Source: an uncultured Arachnia sp. | GTDB lineage: Bacteria; Actinomycetota; Actinomycetes; Propionibacteriales; Propionibacteriaceae | Assembly (NCBI GenBank): GCA_947493705.1 | Contig: CANLSH010000025.1 | Location: forward strand, 1-52,011 | Length of the DNA stretch: 52,011 nucleotides | Reading direction: 5' to 3' | In this document: one piece after another, positions 43,220 through 51,046 of the stretch | Layout: the number at the start of each line of letters is the position of its first letter | How positions within the stretch are numbered: the first letter of the stretch is position 1 | Position numbers and translations under genes: made by a program | Notes under the pieces: model-generated | The model's input: only the letters and a program-made list of their open reading frames with translations | Told to the model about the DNA's origin: nothing | Database searches by the model: none

Positions 43220-44142
43220 CCAGCAAACCCCCAGGCTCCGGTTTCGAGGAGGGGTCGCCCGTCTTCGGTCGCCTGCTCACCGCGATGGTCACACCATTTG
43301 ACTCCTCTGGCAAGATCAATCACCCTGAGGCGGCCCGGCTGGCTGTGCACCTCGTCGAAGAGCTCGGACACGACGGCCTCGTGGTCAACGGCACCACAGG
43401 GGAGGCGCCCACCACCGACGATGCTGAAAAGCGTGCCTTGCTGAAAACAGTGGTGTCGGCGGTGGGGGATCGCGCCCAGATCGTCGCTGGCGTCGGAACC
43501 TTCTCCACTCATCACACCATTGAGCTTGCCCGCCAAGCGGCTGATGCGGGCTCCGACGGGCTGCTTGTCGTCACGCCCTACTACTCGCGTCCACCCGTCG
43601 ATGCCCTGGAGGATCACTTCAGCACGGTGGCGGATGCAACCGATCTGCCCTGCATGCTCTACGACATCCCGCACCGTTCCGGGATTCCCATTCCTGAAGC
43701 CACGTTGATGTCTTTGGGTACCCATCCGCGGATCGTCGCCGTCAAAGACGCGAAAGGAGACGCAGTCTCCTCCTCTGCCGTGATCGATGCCACCGGCCTG
43801 CAGTACTACGCCGGTGACGACGGCTACCTCCTGCCTCTCATGGCGGTAGGAGGCGTGGGTGTTGTGGGCACATCCACACATTTCACAGGACCGCATGCTC
43901 GTGCCATCATCGAAGCCCATCTGGAAGGTGACCCAGCTCTCGCTGTCTCCCGACATGCCCGGGTGCTGCCAGTGTTCCGTGGTGTGTTCGCCACCCAGGG
44001 GTGCATGCTCGTGAAGGCGGCCCTGAATGCGCAGGGCTGGGAGATGGGTGCCTGTCGTCCACCGATGGGTGCCGTTGCATCGGGTGTGCTGGATGACTTC
44101 ATGCACCTACTGGAGGAACTGCGGCACGGGAACATTTCGTGA
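43216..44142 (+). CDS. dapA: 4-hydroxy-tetrahydrodipicolinate synthase
   Basis: Condenses pyruvate with aspartate semialdehyde, the first committed step to lysine and mDAP. The 308-aa TIM barrel has the NGTTGEAPT motif (59-67), Tyr149 in LYDIPHRSG and the Schiff-base Lys177 in AVKDAKGD. ATG 43216 overlaps the stop of the 51-aa ORF. It is unusual in starting with about 14 extra residues before the family core. Confidence 0.94.
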   Translation: MTSKPPGSGFEEGSPVFGRLLTAMVTPFDSSGKINHPEAARLAVHLVEELGHDGLVVNGTTGEAPTTDDAEKRALLKTVVSAVGDRAQIVAGVGTFSTHHTIELARQAADAGSDGLLVVTPYYSRPPVDALEDHFSTVADATDLPCMLYDIPHRSGIPIPEATLMSLGTHPRIVAVKDAKGDAVSSSAVIDATGLQYYAGDDGYLLPLMAVGGVGVVGTSTHFTGPHARAIIEAHLEGDPALAVSRHARVLPVFRGVFATQGCMLVKAALNAQGWEMGACRPPMGAVASGVLDDFMHLLEELRHGNIS

Positions 44143-44166
44143 CTGTTGTGCGTTGTACCTCTCAAC

Positions 44167-44182
44167 TCTCCGGTACCGGAGA
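44167..44182. promoter_or_regulatory. Perfect 16-bp palindrome upstream of the sigma factor gene
   Basis: TCTCCGGTACCGGAGA reads the same on both strands. It lies 24 bp after the dapA stop and 56 bp before the sigma-factor ATG. It has no T-run and would leave only a 4-nt loop, so it could be a short terminator or a dimeric regulator site. Confidence 0.5.
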
Positions 44183-44237
44183 CAGCGCATGCTCGGATTC
44201 ACAGCTTCCACACAGGTGAGTCTGAGATGATTCCATT

Positions 44238-44831
44238 ATGGAAGGAACCAGAGTGTTGAGAGGCAAGGCGAAGAAGACGGTTCAGCCCGTCTCCTGGACC
44301 GCGCCCACATGGGCTGAGCTCGTGTCTGATCACACGGAACAGGTGTACCGACTCGCGTACCGCCTGACCGGCAACAAACACGATGCCGAAGACCTGACCC
44401 AGGATGTCTTCGTGCGCGTCTTCAAATCCATTCATACGTTCCAGCCGGGCACCCTTGAGGGCTGGTTGCACCGCATCACGACCAATCTTTTTCTGGACGG
44501 TGCCCGCCGCAAGCAGAGGATCCGGATGGATGCGCTGAGCATCGCACCGGACCATGTGTGGGGTTCGGCCACTGGGCCAGAAGACCTGCACGTGGACGCT
44601 GCACTGGACGGCGACGTCGGCGCGGCTCTGGACTCGTTGAACGCTGAGCAGCGCGTCGCCGTTGTACTGTGTGACATTGAGGGCATGGCCTACGAGGAGA
44701 TTGCTGAGGTGTTGGACATCAAGCTGGGAACGGTGCGCAGCCGCATCGCTCGCGGCCGCGCTCAACTGCGTGAAGCACTCGCCCATCGCGCCCCTGTGGA
44801 AGGGCACACCAGGTACCTCGGAGTGTCATAG
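44238..44831 (+). CDS. sigE: ECF sigma factor, SigE-like
   Basis: A 197-aa extracytoplasmic-function sigma factor. Region 2 (YRLAYRLTGNKHDAEDLTQD, then VFVRVFKSIHTF) and region 4 (LNAEQRVAVVLCDIEGMAYE, then IAEVLDIKLGTVRSRIARGR) are intact. A neighbouring anti-sigma gene begins at the base right after its TAG. Gene order (O-methyltransferase, sigma, anti-sigma, tatB, mrp) matches mycobacterial sigE, which answers envelope stress. An N-terminal tail of about 25 basic residues precedes region 2. Confidence 0.92.
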   Translation: MEGTRVLRGKAKKTVQPVSWTAPTWAELVSDHTEQVYRLAYRLTGNKHDAEDLTQDVFVRVFKSIHTFQPGTLEGWLHRITTNLFLDGARRKQRIRMDALSIAPDHVWGSATGPEDLHVDAALDGDVGAALDSLNAEQRVAVVLCDIEGMAYEEIAEVLDIKLGTVRSRIARGRAQLREALAHRAPVEGHTRYLGVS

Positions 44832-46262
44832 GTGGCGGGGGCCCCCATTTCGGACTGCGAGCGCTACAGGGAGGACCTGTCGGCGTTCGCCGACGACACC
44901 CTGCCTGCTCGACGCTGGGAGCAGGTGGGTTATCACGTCGCGGGTTGCCCCCAATGTCGCAACGAGCTGACTGCCATCCGTGAAGTGCGCAGTACCCTTC
45001 AGAAGCCGACCGGCTCAACCTCGTTCATCCCGCAGACATTGTCCGAACGGTTGCACGGCATTGCCGGCGAGCACATCGACGCCCCGCTCTACATGGCCGC
45101 CGGACCACGATGCGCCCTTCCATCCCGGCGCAGACAGCGCAATCGGCGATTGCTCCAGTCCTCCGCTGTCGTCATGTCAGCTCTGGCTTCAGTTCTGGTG
45201 ATTGCCTTCCTCGTCGCTCCCGAACCGCCGGTCGTCTCCAATGCAGTGGCCCAGGCTCGTGAGCAGTTCCTGTTGTCCACCACCGCTCTGAGCGTCAATG
45301 AGGCCGTGGGAGCGGTCCTGATGGCCCACGAGCGGGGAGCGGCGCTGGGCGGTCCTCATCGCCAATCCGCCCGCTCCACGATGGTCAACACACCCCAGCG
45401 GATCACGCGGGCGACAGCGGCGGAGATGCTGAAAGGTGATGATTCCACCCACTCCGGAGTACAGCGGGTCTGGATTACCAACGGCGACGCAGGATTCCAC
45501 GTGAGCGATGTTCAAGTGGACCAGATGGCAGAAGAGGGCACATCTCTCGTGGTGCTCGATGCGTCGGGGAACCGGTTCATGTCCTGGTTCGTCCCGTCGA
45601 ACGTGTGCTGCCAGATGAATGAGGGCCCGCCGTGGAGTTTCTGGAAGTACGAAGGAATGGACCAGGTGGCCGGGCGCTGGGCAGATGTGATTGAGGCGCG
45701 GGATGCTGATGGCCGCCGCGTCTCCCGCTGGTGGGTTGATCGTGATGGTGGTCTCATCCTCTGGTCCGAGCGTTACGACAGCCATCAGAAACCAACGATC
45801 ATCTCCGGCTTCACCAGCCTCACCATGGGGGAAGCCCACCTGTCTGAGGCAAGTGCAGAACTCGCGGCCATGGACCCGGTAACCTCCAGCGAGTCCAAGG
45901 GTTGGTGCCACGGTTTGACGCACTGTCCCACCAGTCTCGGAGGTCTGCCGTTGGTGACGCACTCATCCTCCGACGAGCGGGGTGGCTCCTCGATGAGGCT
46001 GTTCTACTCCGATGGCTTCCGGGGTCTCAGCGTCGTGTGGAGCCAGGGACAACTGCATGACACCACCCGCCTCACCGACAACACCACGGGGCTGCCGGAG
46101 GTTGCCGTATGGCAGGCTGGAGACGGGATTGTCTCCGTCGCAGCGAATGGCGCTGATCTGCTGGATGCTGCACGCAATGAGTTGCCCGGTGAACACGGCT
46201 GGCATCCCTCCGTCATGGAACGCATAGGCCGGGGTCTCTCCCGGTTGACCGGGATTAACTGA
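44832..46262 (+). CDS. Anti-sigma factor with zinc-finger domain fused to RseB-like outer domain
   Basis: A 476-aa protein. The N-terminal cytoplasmic zinc anti-sigma domain has Cys9, then HVAGCPQC giving His35, Cys39 and Cys42. A transmembrane helix spans about 107-130. The long outer part (131-476) resembles MucB/RseB-type sigma-E regulatory domains and carries cysteines at CC and in WCHGLTHC that could form disulfides. Mycobacterial RseA is only about 150 aa, so the large outer domain is distinctive. GTG 44832 directly follows the sigma stop. RseB-like assignment is moderate. Confidence 0.8.
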   Translation: MAGAPISDCERYREDLSAFADDTLPARRWEQVGYHVAGCPQCRNELTAIREVRSTLQKPTGSTSFIPQTLSERLHGIAGEHIDAPLYMAAGPRCALPSRRRQRNRRLLQSSAVVMSALASVLVIAFLVAPEPPVVSNAVAQAREQFLLSTTALSVNEAVGAVLMAHERGAALGGPHRQSARSTMVNTPQRITRATAAEMLKGDDSTHSGVQRVWITNGDAGFHVSDVQVDQMAEEGTSLVVLDASGNRFMSWFVPSNVCCQMNEGPPWSFWKYEGMDQVAGRWADVIEARDADGRRVSRWWVDRDGGLILWSERYDSHQKPTIISGFTSLTMGEAHLSEASAELAAMDPVTSSESKGWCHGLTHCPTSLGGLPLVTHSSSDERGGSSMRLFYSDGFRGLSVVWSQGQLHDTTRLTDNTTGLPEVAVWQAGDGIVSVAANGADLLDAARNELPGEHGWHPSVMERIGRGLSRLTGIN

Positions 46263-46278
46263 ACTCCACAGCACCGGG

Positions 46279-46284
46279 TAATCT
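46279..46284 (+). promoter_or_regulatory. -10 box (TAATCT) for leaderless tatB
   Basis: TAATCT ends 6 nt before GTG 46291. Confidence 0.5.
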
Positions 46285-46290
46285 GATCGC

Positions 46291-46719
46291 GTGTTTGGCA
46301 TCGACGCGATTGAGCTCATCCTGCTCATTGTGCTCGGAATCCTGCTCTTCGGGCCAGAGAAGCTTCCTGAGTTCTCACGCAAGGCGGCGCGTGTGGTGGT
46401 TGCTGTGCGGGACATCGCCAACAATGCCCAAACGCAGCTCCGTCAGGAACTGGGGCCGGAGTACGCAGATCTGGATCTCAAGGATCTGAACCCCAAAGCC
46501 TTCATCTCCAAACACATGAGCGCAGAGGTGGCGCTCATCGAGGAGACCAAGCGAGACCTGAAGGGCGCGACGGACACCGTCAAGGACGCCAAGAAGAGCA
46601 TCACTGATGCTGCCACGCTGGCCCGCTCAGAAACCAAGGGCATTGAGGCGGCGGTCAAGGGCAAGGACAAGGTGGCAACGGCGGCGAAGCCCCTGCTGTT
46701 CGACACCGAGGCCACCTGA
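46291..46719 (+). CDS. tatB: Sec-independent protein translocase TatB
   Basis: A 142-aa twin-arginine translocase subunit. The N-terminal helix with the conserved Glu and Gly-Pro hinge reads FGIDAIELILLIVLGILLFG then PEKLPEFSRKAARVV, followed by a long amphipathic and charged helical tail. TatB recognises folded substrates with TatC. It follows the sigma/anti-sigma genes as in mycobacteria, but here no HtrA protease gene lies between them. Confidence 0.9.
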   Translation: MFGIDAIELILLIVLGILLFGPEKLPEFSRKAARVVVAVRDIANNAQTQLRQELGPEYADLDLKDLNPKAFISKHMSAEVALIEETKRDLKGATDTVKDAKKSITDAATLARSETKGIEAAVKGKDKVATAAKPLLFDTEAT

Positions 46720-46866
46720 GGCAAAACGTATCCGTCAAGGTCCTCATACTTGCGCCATCTCGCTGGGGCAGTGTGCACTTTTGGTTGGAGGACCAACCAC
46801 GGTTCTTTCGTCTTAGTGCTTGCGGCAGGACTGCGCCTTTTCGGGAGCCTGTCCTGCTCGGCTGGC
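46720..46866. other. Gap between convergent tatB and mrp with a weak hairpin
   Basis: TGGTTGG (46782-46788), loop AGGA, CCAACCA (46793-46799) is followed by CGGTTCTTTCGTCTT. It is a possible terminator for tatB. Nothing else is recognisable in the gap. Confidence 0.4.
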
Positions 46867-48024
46867 TCAGTTGGTGGCCAGCGGCAGGCGGGTGCCCAAG
46901 AGACTGCGCTTGTGGCTGGCGATGTGGCGGCCCAGCTCCAGCATGGCTTCAGCCGACGGGTGATCCGGGGCGGAGGCGACGATTGGTACGCCACGATCCC
47001 CTCCGGCCAACAGCGCCTCGTCGAAGGGAATCTGGCCGAGCATGGGGACGTCATAGCCGAAGCGCTCCGAGAGAGTTTCAGCCACCAGCACACCGCCTCC
47101 AGCGCCAAAGAGCTCCATGCGGTGGCTCTCATGGCAGTGGGGGCACACCATCTCCAGCCAGCTCATGTTCTCCACCACGCCGATGACGCGCTGGTCCATG
47201 ATGTGGGCCATGGACCCGGCGCGTTCGGCCACCTCGGAGGCAGCCTGTTGCGGGGTGGTCACCACGATGACCTCTGAGGAGGGGATCTTCTGGCCCAGAC
47301 TCATGGCGACGTCGCCGGTGCCGGGCGGCAGATCAAGCAGCAGGTAGTCCAGGTCACCCCAGTAGACGTCGGAGAGCAGCTGCGTGAGGGCACGATCCAG
47401 GATGGGACCGCGCCACGCAACCACCTGATCGCGGCTCGGCTTCAGCATGCCGACGCTGATGACCTTGAGGCCTTCCAGGGCGGGCACGGGCATGATCATG
47501 TCGTCCACGACAGTGGGGCGGGCCTCACCGATCCCCAGGAGGTCGGGGATGGAGTGGCCGTAGATGTCGGCATCGAGGATGCCGACACTCCTGCCCTGCT
47601 TGGCCAGGGCCAGTGCCACGTTCACGGTGACCGAGGACTTGCCCACGCCGCCCTTGCCGGACGCGATGGCGATGACTCGCGTGAGGTTGCCCGGTTGCGC
47701 GAAGGGGATTTCCTTCTCGGCCTGTCCTCCACGCAACATCTGGCGCATGGCGCCACGCTGCTCGTCGTCCATGACACCGAGCTCCACGTCGACGCCGTGG
47801 ACGCCCTCCACTGCTTCCACGGCCTTGGTGACGCGCCCCGTGATCTCGGATTTCATGGGGCAGCCGGAGACAGTCAACAGGACACGAACGAAGATTCGGC
47901 CGCTGTCGTCCACCTGCACGTCGTCCACCATGCCCAGCTCGGTGATGGGGCGTCGGATCTCCGGGTCCTCGACGCCGTGGAGTGCGGCGCGGACGAGCGG
48001 GAGCAGAGGATTCTCGGAAGTCAC
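46867..48024 (-). CDS. mrp: Mrp/ApbC-type Fe-S cluster carrier ATPase
   Basis: A 385-aa protein with an N-terminal MIP18/DUF59 domain (about 1-90) and a P-loop NTPase domain, Walker A ASGKGGVGKSSVTVN, LLLDLPPGTGDVAMSL, and a C-terminal CPHC motif that holds the bridging cluster. It assembles and hands on [4Fe-4S] clusters. GTG 48024 is the likely start. A TATCAA 7 nt upstream is a weak -10. Confidence 0.94.
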   Translation of the reverse strand: MTSENPLLPLVRAALHGVEDPEIRRPITELGMVDDVQVDDSGRIFVRVLLTVSGCPMKSEITGRVTKAVEAVEGVHGVDVELGVMDDEQRGAMRQMLRGGQAEKEIPFAQPGNLTRVIAIASGKGGVGKSSVTVNVALALAKQGRSVGILDADIYGHSIPDLLGIGEARPTVVDDMIMPVPALEGLKVISVGMLKPSRDQVVAWRGPILDRALTQLLSDVYWGDLDYLLLDLPPGTGDVAMSLGQKIPSSEVIVVTTPQQAASEVAERAGSMAHIMDQRVIGVVENMSWLEMVCPHCHESHRMELFGAGGGVLVAETLSERFGYDVPMLGQIPFDEALLAGGDRGVPIVASAPDHPSAEAMLELGRHIASHKRSLLGTRLPLATN

Positions 48025-48051
48025 ACCCCCCTTGATACGGGGCGTGTGGTG

Positions 48052-48477
48052 TCAAATCAAATCGGGGATGGAAACGTCCAGCGCCGGGCGGCGATCCCGC
48101 TCGTTCAGAGCGTCGCACATGATCACGATGCTGAGTGCAATCACGGCCGGCAACCAGATCTGCGCGGGGCTCGCGAGCACCACCACGATGGGACCTCCCA
48201 CGAGATGCACCGTCACCCGCTCACGGAAAGCCAGGCGACGATGGGAACCGGCGGCCAGCCACATCCTCCACCCGAGGATGAAGATCAGTGCGAAGACAGC
48301 GGCAGCAACCCAGGAGGCTGGACCACCGCCGGCGATACGCCACAGCGAGACCGTGCCGATGACCAACAGCGCCAGGTACGCCAACAGCAGGACGACGGCG
48401 AACCAGCGAATTCCGCCGGCGCGAGAAGACGAGCCGCTGCTGGTGATGTCCGCTACCGGGGACGGTTCCTCAGGCAT
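48052..48477 (-). CDS. Small membrane protein of unknown function
   Basis: A 141-aa protein with about four hydrophobic helices: FAVVLLLAYLALLVIG, WVAAAVFALIFILGW, and a long C-terminal stretch with HLVGGPIVVVLASP and WLPAVIALSIVIM. A charged soluble N-terminus of about 25 residues precedes them. ATG 48477 overlaps the DUF1003 stop by 8 bp (ATGCCTGA), so it is in the CBS-DUF1003 operon. I recognise no family; it may be an accessory of DUF1003. Confidence 0.7.
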   Translation of the reverse strand: MPEEPSPVADITSSGSSSRAGGIRWFAVVLLLAYLALLVIGTVSLWRIAGGGPASWVAAAVFALIFILGWRMWLAAGSHRRLAFRERVTVHLVGGPIVVVLASPAQIWLPAVIALSIVIMCDALNERDRRPALDVSIPDLI

Positions 48478-48970
48478 CGCGGGTTGCCGATGCTTCCAGG
48501 CGCTCGGCCAGGTCACGCAGTTCGCTGCGCAGTTCGGAGCGGACAAAGTCGCGAGTGGCGATCTCCCCAAGGTTCATGCGAATGGCGGCGATCTCGCGGG
48601 CAAGGAAGTCCATGTCGGCGCGCGTCTGGGAGGCCAGCCGACGATCCTCGTCGAGGCTCAACTTGTCGCGGACTTCCTGCCGGTTGGTGGCCAGCAGGAT
48701 CAGCGGGGCGGCATAGGAGGCCTGTGTGGAGAAGAACAGGTTCAGCAGAATGAAGGGGTACGGATCCCACTTGAATCCATAGATGCCGACGACGTTGAGA
48801 GTGATCCAGACGATGACAAAGACAGTCATGTAGACGATGAACTTGCCGGTACCCATGAAACGGGCGGCGCCCTCAGCGAAGGCCCCGAAGGCATCGGCGT
48901 CCACCGACACCCTCGGCATGTAGGACCGGCGGCCGGGCTCCGACAGGTTCTGGCGTTCAGTACGCGCCAT
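48470..48970 (-). CDS. DUF1003 membrane protein
   Basis: A 166-aa protein with two transmembrane helices (FIVYMTVFVIVWITLNV and YPFILLNLFFSTQASYAAP) and a C-terminal cytoplasmic helix with repeated Arg/Glu, the DUF1003 pattern. ATG 48970 is favoured because GGAGG sits 6 nt before it; ATG 48973 is 3 nt closer. It overlaps the 3' end of the CBS gene by 14 bp. The function is unknown. Confidence 0.8.
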   Translation of the reverse strand: MARTERQNLSEPGRRSYMPRVSVDADAFGAFAEGAARFMGTGKFIVYMTVFVIVWITLNVVGIYGFKWDPYPFILLNLFFSTQASYAAPLILLATNRQEVRDKLSLDEDRRLASQTRADMDFLAREIAAIRMNLGEIATRDFVRSELRSELRDLAERLEASATRDA

Positions 48971-50234
48971 CATGCACCTCCGTCTGTGCGGGCTCATCCA
49001 TGTGTTCACCGCGCCAGTCATCGGGCAGCATGTGGTCCAGAACATCGTCGACGGTGACGGCACCGATGAGCTGGTGTGACTCATTGACCACCGGTGCAAC
49101 CACGAGGTTGTAGGTGGCAAAGAAGCGGCTCACCTGGGCCAGGGGGCTCGTCGGTTGGAGCGGCTCAAGATCGCTGTCGAGCATCGTGGCCACGAGCAGG
49201 GTGGGGGCTGCCCGTAGCAGTTGCTGCACGTGGCATGCCCCGATGTAGCGGCCTGAAGGGGTCTCTGCCGGGGGACGGCAGACAAACACCATGGAGGCGA
49301 GCGCTGGTGTGAGTGATTCCTCACGGCAGCGCGCCAGGGCATCCGCCACCGTGGCGTCGGTGTCCAGAATGACCGGCTCGGGTGTCATCATGCCGCCGGC
49401 CGTGAATTGCTCATACACCAGGAGACGGCGCACCTCGAGTGCCTCGTCCGGCTCCATGCGCTCCAGCAGATCTTCGGCGACGTCGTTCGGGAGATCCCGG
49501 ATGAGGTCAGCGGCGTCGTCGGGATCCATCTCGCCCAACACATCGGCGGCCCGCTCCCCATCCAGGGTGGAGATCAACTGAATCTGCTCGTCCTCCGGAA
49601 GTTCCTCCAGCGCTTCGGCCAGCGTCTCATCATCGAGTGCGGCGACGACAGCGGATAGTTTCTCCGGGTCCAGGTCGTGAAGCTCCTTGGCCACGTCGGC
49701 CGGCTTCATGTCCGAAATCTCCGCAACGATGTGGGCTGCTGTGCGGCCCTTGAGCATCACCAGATCCGCCACCTCGCTCCAGCGCACCACCTCGGTGGTG
49801 CTGCGACCCCCGAACCCGAAGCGGCTGACCCCGGACTTGCTCCGCAGCGCGACGCTGCGCAGCTCCCACTCCCGGTTGCGCACCTGCATCATGGAGACAT
49901 CCGAGATTCGTGTCGGACGATCACGGGAGACGGCGCGGTCGAAGAGGTCTGCAGCAACGAGAAACTCCGTGTCCCGCTTCGTGAAGCGACGGGTGTCCAC
50001 CTGCCCGAGGATCGCCACCTGATTCACCGTGATGTTGTGCACCCGGATCATGGGCATGAAGATGCGCTGTCGCGCGAAGAGTTCCACCACGAGGCCCTTC
50101 ACACGCGGCGCGAGGTTGTTGATCCGCAGGTGATAGACAACGTCCTTGACGCGTCCCACCTGATCCCCGGCAGCATCGACGAGTGGAAGACCAATGATGC
50201 GCGAGATGAAGACGTGCGAATCCTTGGCGTTCAT
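48957..50234 (-). CDS. PRC-barrel / MgtE-N / CBS cytoplasmic sensor protein
   Basis: A 425-aa protein with no transmembrane segment. The order is a PRC-barrel-like domain (about 8-90, VFISRIIGLPLVDAAGDQVG), a middle part with MgtE N-domain superhelix (about 180-290, LAEALEELPEDEQIQLIS, DDAADLIRDLPNDVAEDLLE), and two CBS domains (about 300-400). This is the Mg-sensing half of MgtE without the channel. In mycobacteria the equivalent is Rv1232c. A TAGATT box 7 nt upstream of ATG 50234 supports the start. It overlaps the DUF1003 gene. Confidence 0.88.
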   Translation of the reverse strand: MNAKDSHVFISRIIGLPLVDAAGDQVGRVKDVVYHLRINNLAPRVKGLVVELFARQRIFMPMIRVHNITVNQVAILGQVDTRRFTKRDTEFLVAADLFDRAVSRDRPTRISDVSMMQVRNREWELRSVALRSKSGVSRFGFGGRSTTEVVRWSEVADLVMLKGRTAAHIVAEISDMKPADVAKELHDLDPEKLSAVVAALDDETLAEALEELPEDEQIQLISTLDGERAADVLGEMDPDDAADLIRDLPNDVAEDLLERMEPDEALEVRRLLVYEQFTAGGMMTPEPVILDTDATVADALARCREESLTPALASMVFVCRPPAETPSGRYIGACHVQQLLRAAPTLLVATMLDSDLEPLQPTSPLAQVSRFFATYNLVVAPVVNESHQLIGAVTVDDVLDHMLPDDWRGEHMDEPAQTEVHDGAY

Positions 50235-50241
50235 GGCCCGC

Positions 50242-50247
50242 AATCTA
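50242..50247 (-). promoter_or_regulatory. -10 box (TAGATT) for the PRC/CBS gene
   Basis: On the minus strand TAGATT ends 7 nt before ATG 50234. Confidence 0.5.
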
Positions 50248-50432
50248 CTACTCCCCGCGCATCTCGGTGATTCCGCTCTTCGCCGGAGACCAGTATTGGT
50301 TCCCGGTCCGGCTGATGAACCTCCCTCTGCCTTGATCGGTCGATGATGGGGACGCACGAGGCGTTGCGTAGTGTGGGAGGCATCAGGTGCCCGGGTTGTG
50401 GCCGTGGCACCCATCCATAGGAGGCAACAACC

Positions 50433-50936
50433 ATGAGTGCGACACCCAGGCCCGAACGCTCGTTCGAACTGGACTATCCACAGTCGGTGGCGAAGTACAA
50501 GCATTATGAGGAAGCGCAGGCTGCCGTTGATTTTCTCTCCGATCAGGAGTTTCCGGTACAGAACCTGCTGATCGTGGGTACTGACCTGCGCTCGGTGGAG
50601 CGCATCACTGGCCGACGCACGTGGGGCTCTGTGCTGGCGCAGGGAGCAGTCTCCGGGATTGGCACCGGCATCTTCGTTGGCCTGATGCTGGCTCTGTTCA
50701 CGGGAGGAGAGGCGGGTTTTGCCCCAGTACTGCTGGTGGGGTTGCTGCTCGGTGTTCTGATTGGCACCGTCACGACGGCTATCGGGTACGCCCTCAGTCA
50801 GGGGAAGCGAGATTTCAACTCGATGCGCCAGACCGTGGCGACCAGCTACGAGGTGATGAGCGAGCACAAGGTGGCTGCCCAGGCGCGAGAGCTGCTCGCC
50901 ACCCGCCCGCAGGATCGCGCCGCGCAATTCGAATGA
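50433..50936 (+). CDS. General stress-type membrane protein (YflT/Rv1234-like)
   Basis: A 167-aa protein with an N-terminal soluble alpha/beta part (AQAAVDFLSDQEFPVQNLLI followed by VG) like the heat-induced YflT domain, then two transmembrane helices (about 68-90 and 92-117) separated by a short Gly-rich loop, and a basic C-terminus. AGGAGG lies 9 nt upstream of ATG 50433. Its place after the mrp-CBS cluster matches Rv1234. The role is unknown. Confidence 0.78.
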   Translation: MSATPRPERSFELDYPQSVAKYKHYEEAQAAVDFLSDQEFPVQNLLIVGTDLRSVERITGRRTWGSVLAQGAVSGIGTGIFVGLMLALFTGGEAGFAPVLLVGLLLGVLIGTVTTAIGYALSQGKRDFNSMRQTVATSYEVMSEHKVAAQARELLATRPQDRAAQFE

Positions 50937-51046
50937 TGGCGGCTGAGGGGCAACCTCTGCGGCCGTTCAAGAAGACCGCGCCCCCGGAACCGCCAACCAC
51001 ATGAGTATGTTGTGAATCGACGAAACACCAACTGAGACAGAGGTGG

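Noticed and set aside
47564..49057. 497-codon plus-strand frame opposite mrp and the DUF1003 genes
   Set aside because: It crosses three genes with solid motifs on the minus strand and has low-complexity Ser/Thr/Arg composition.
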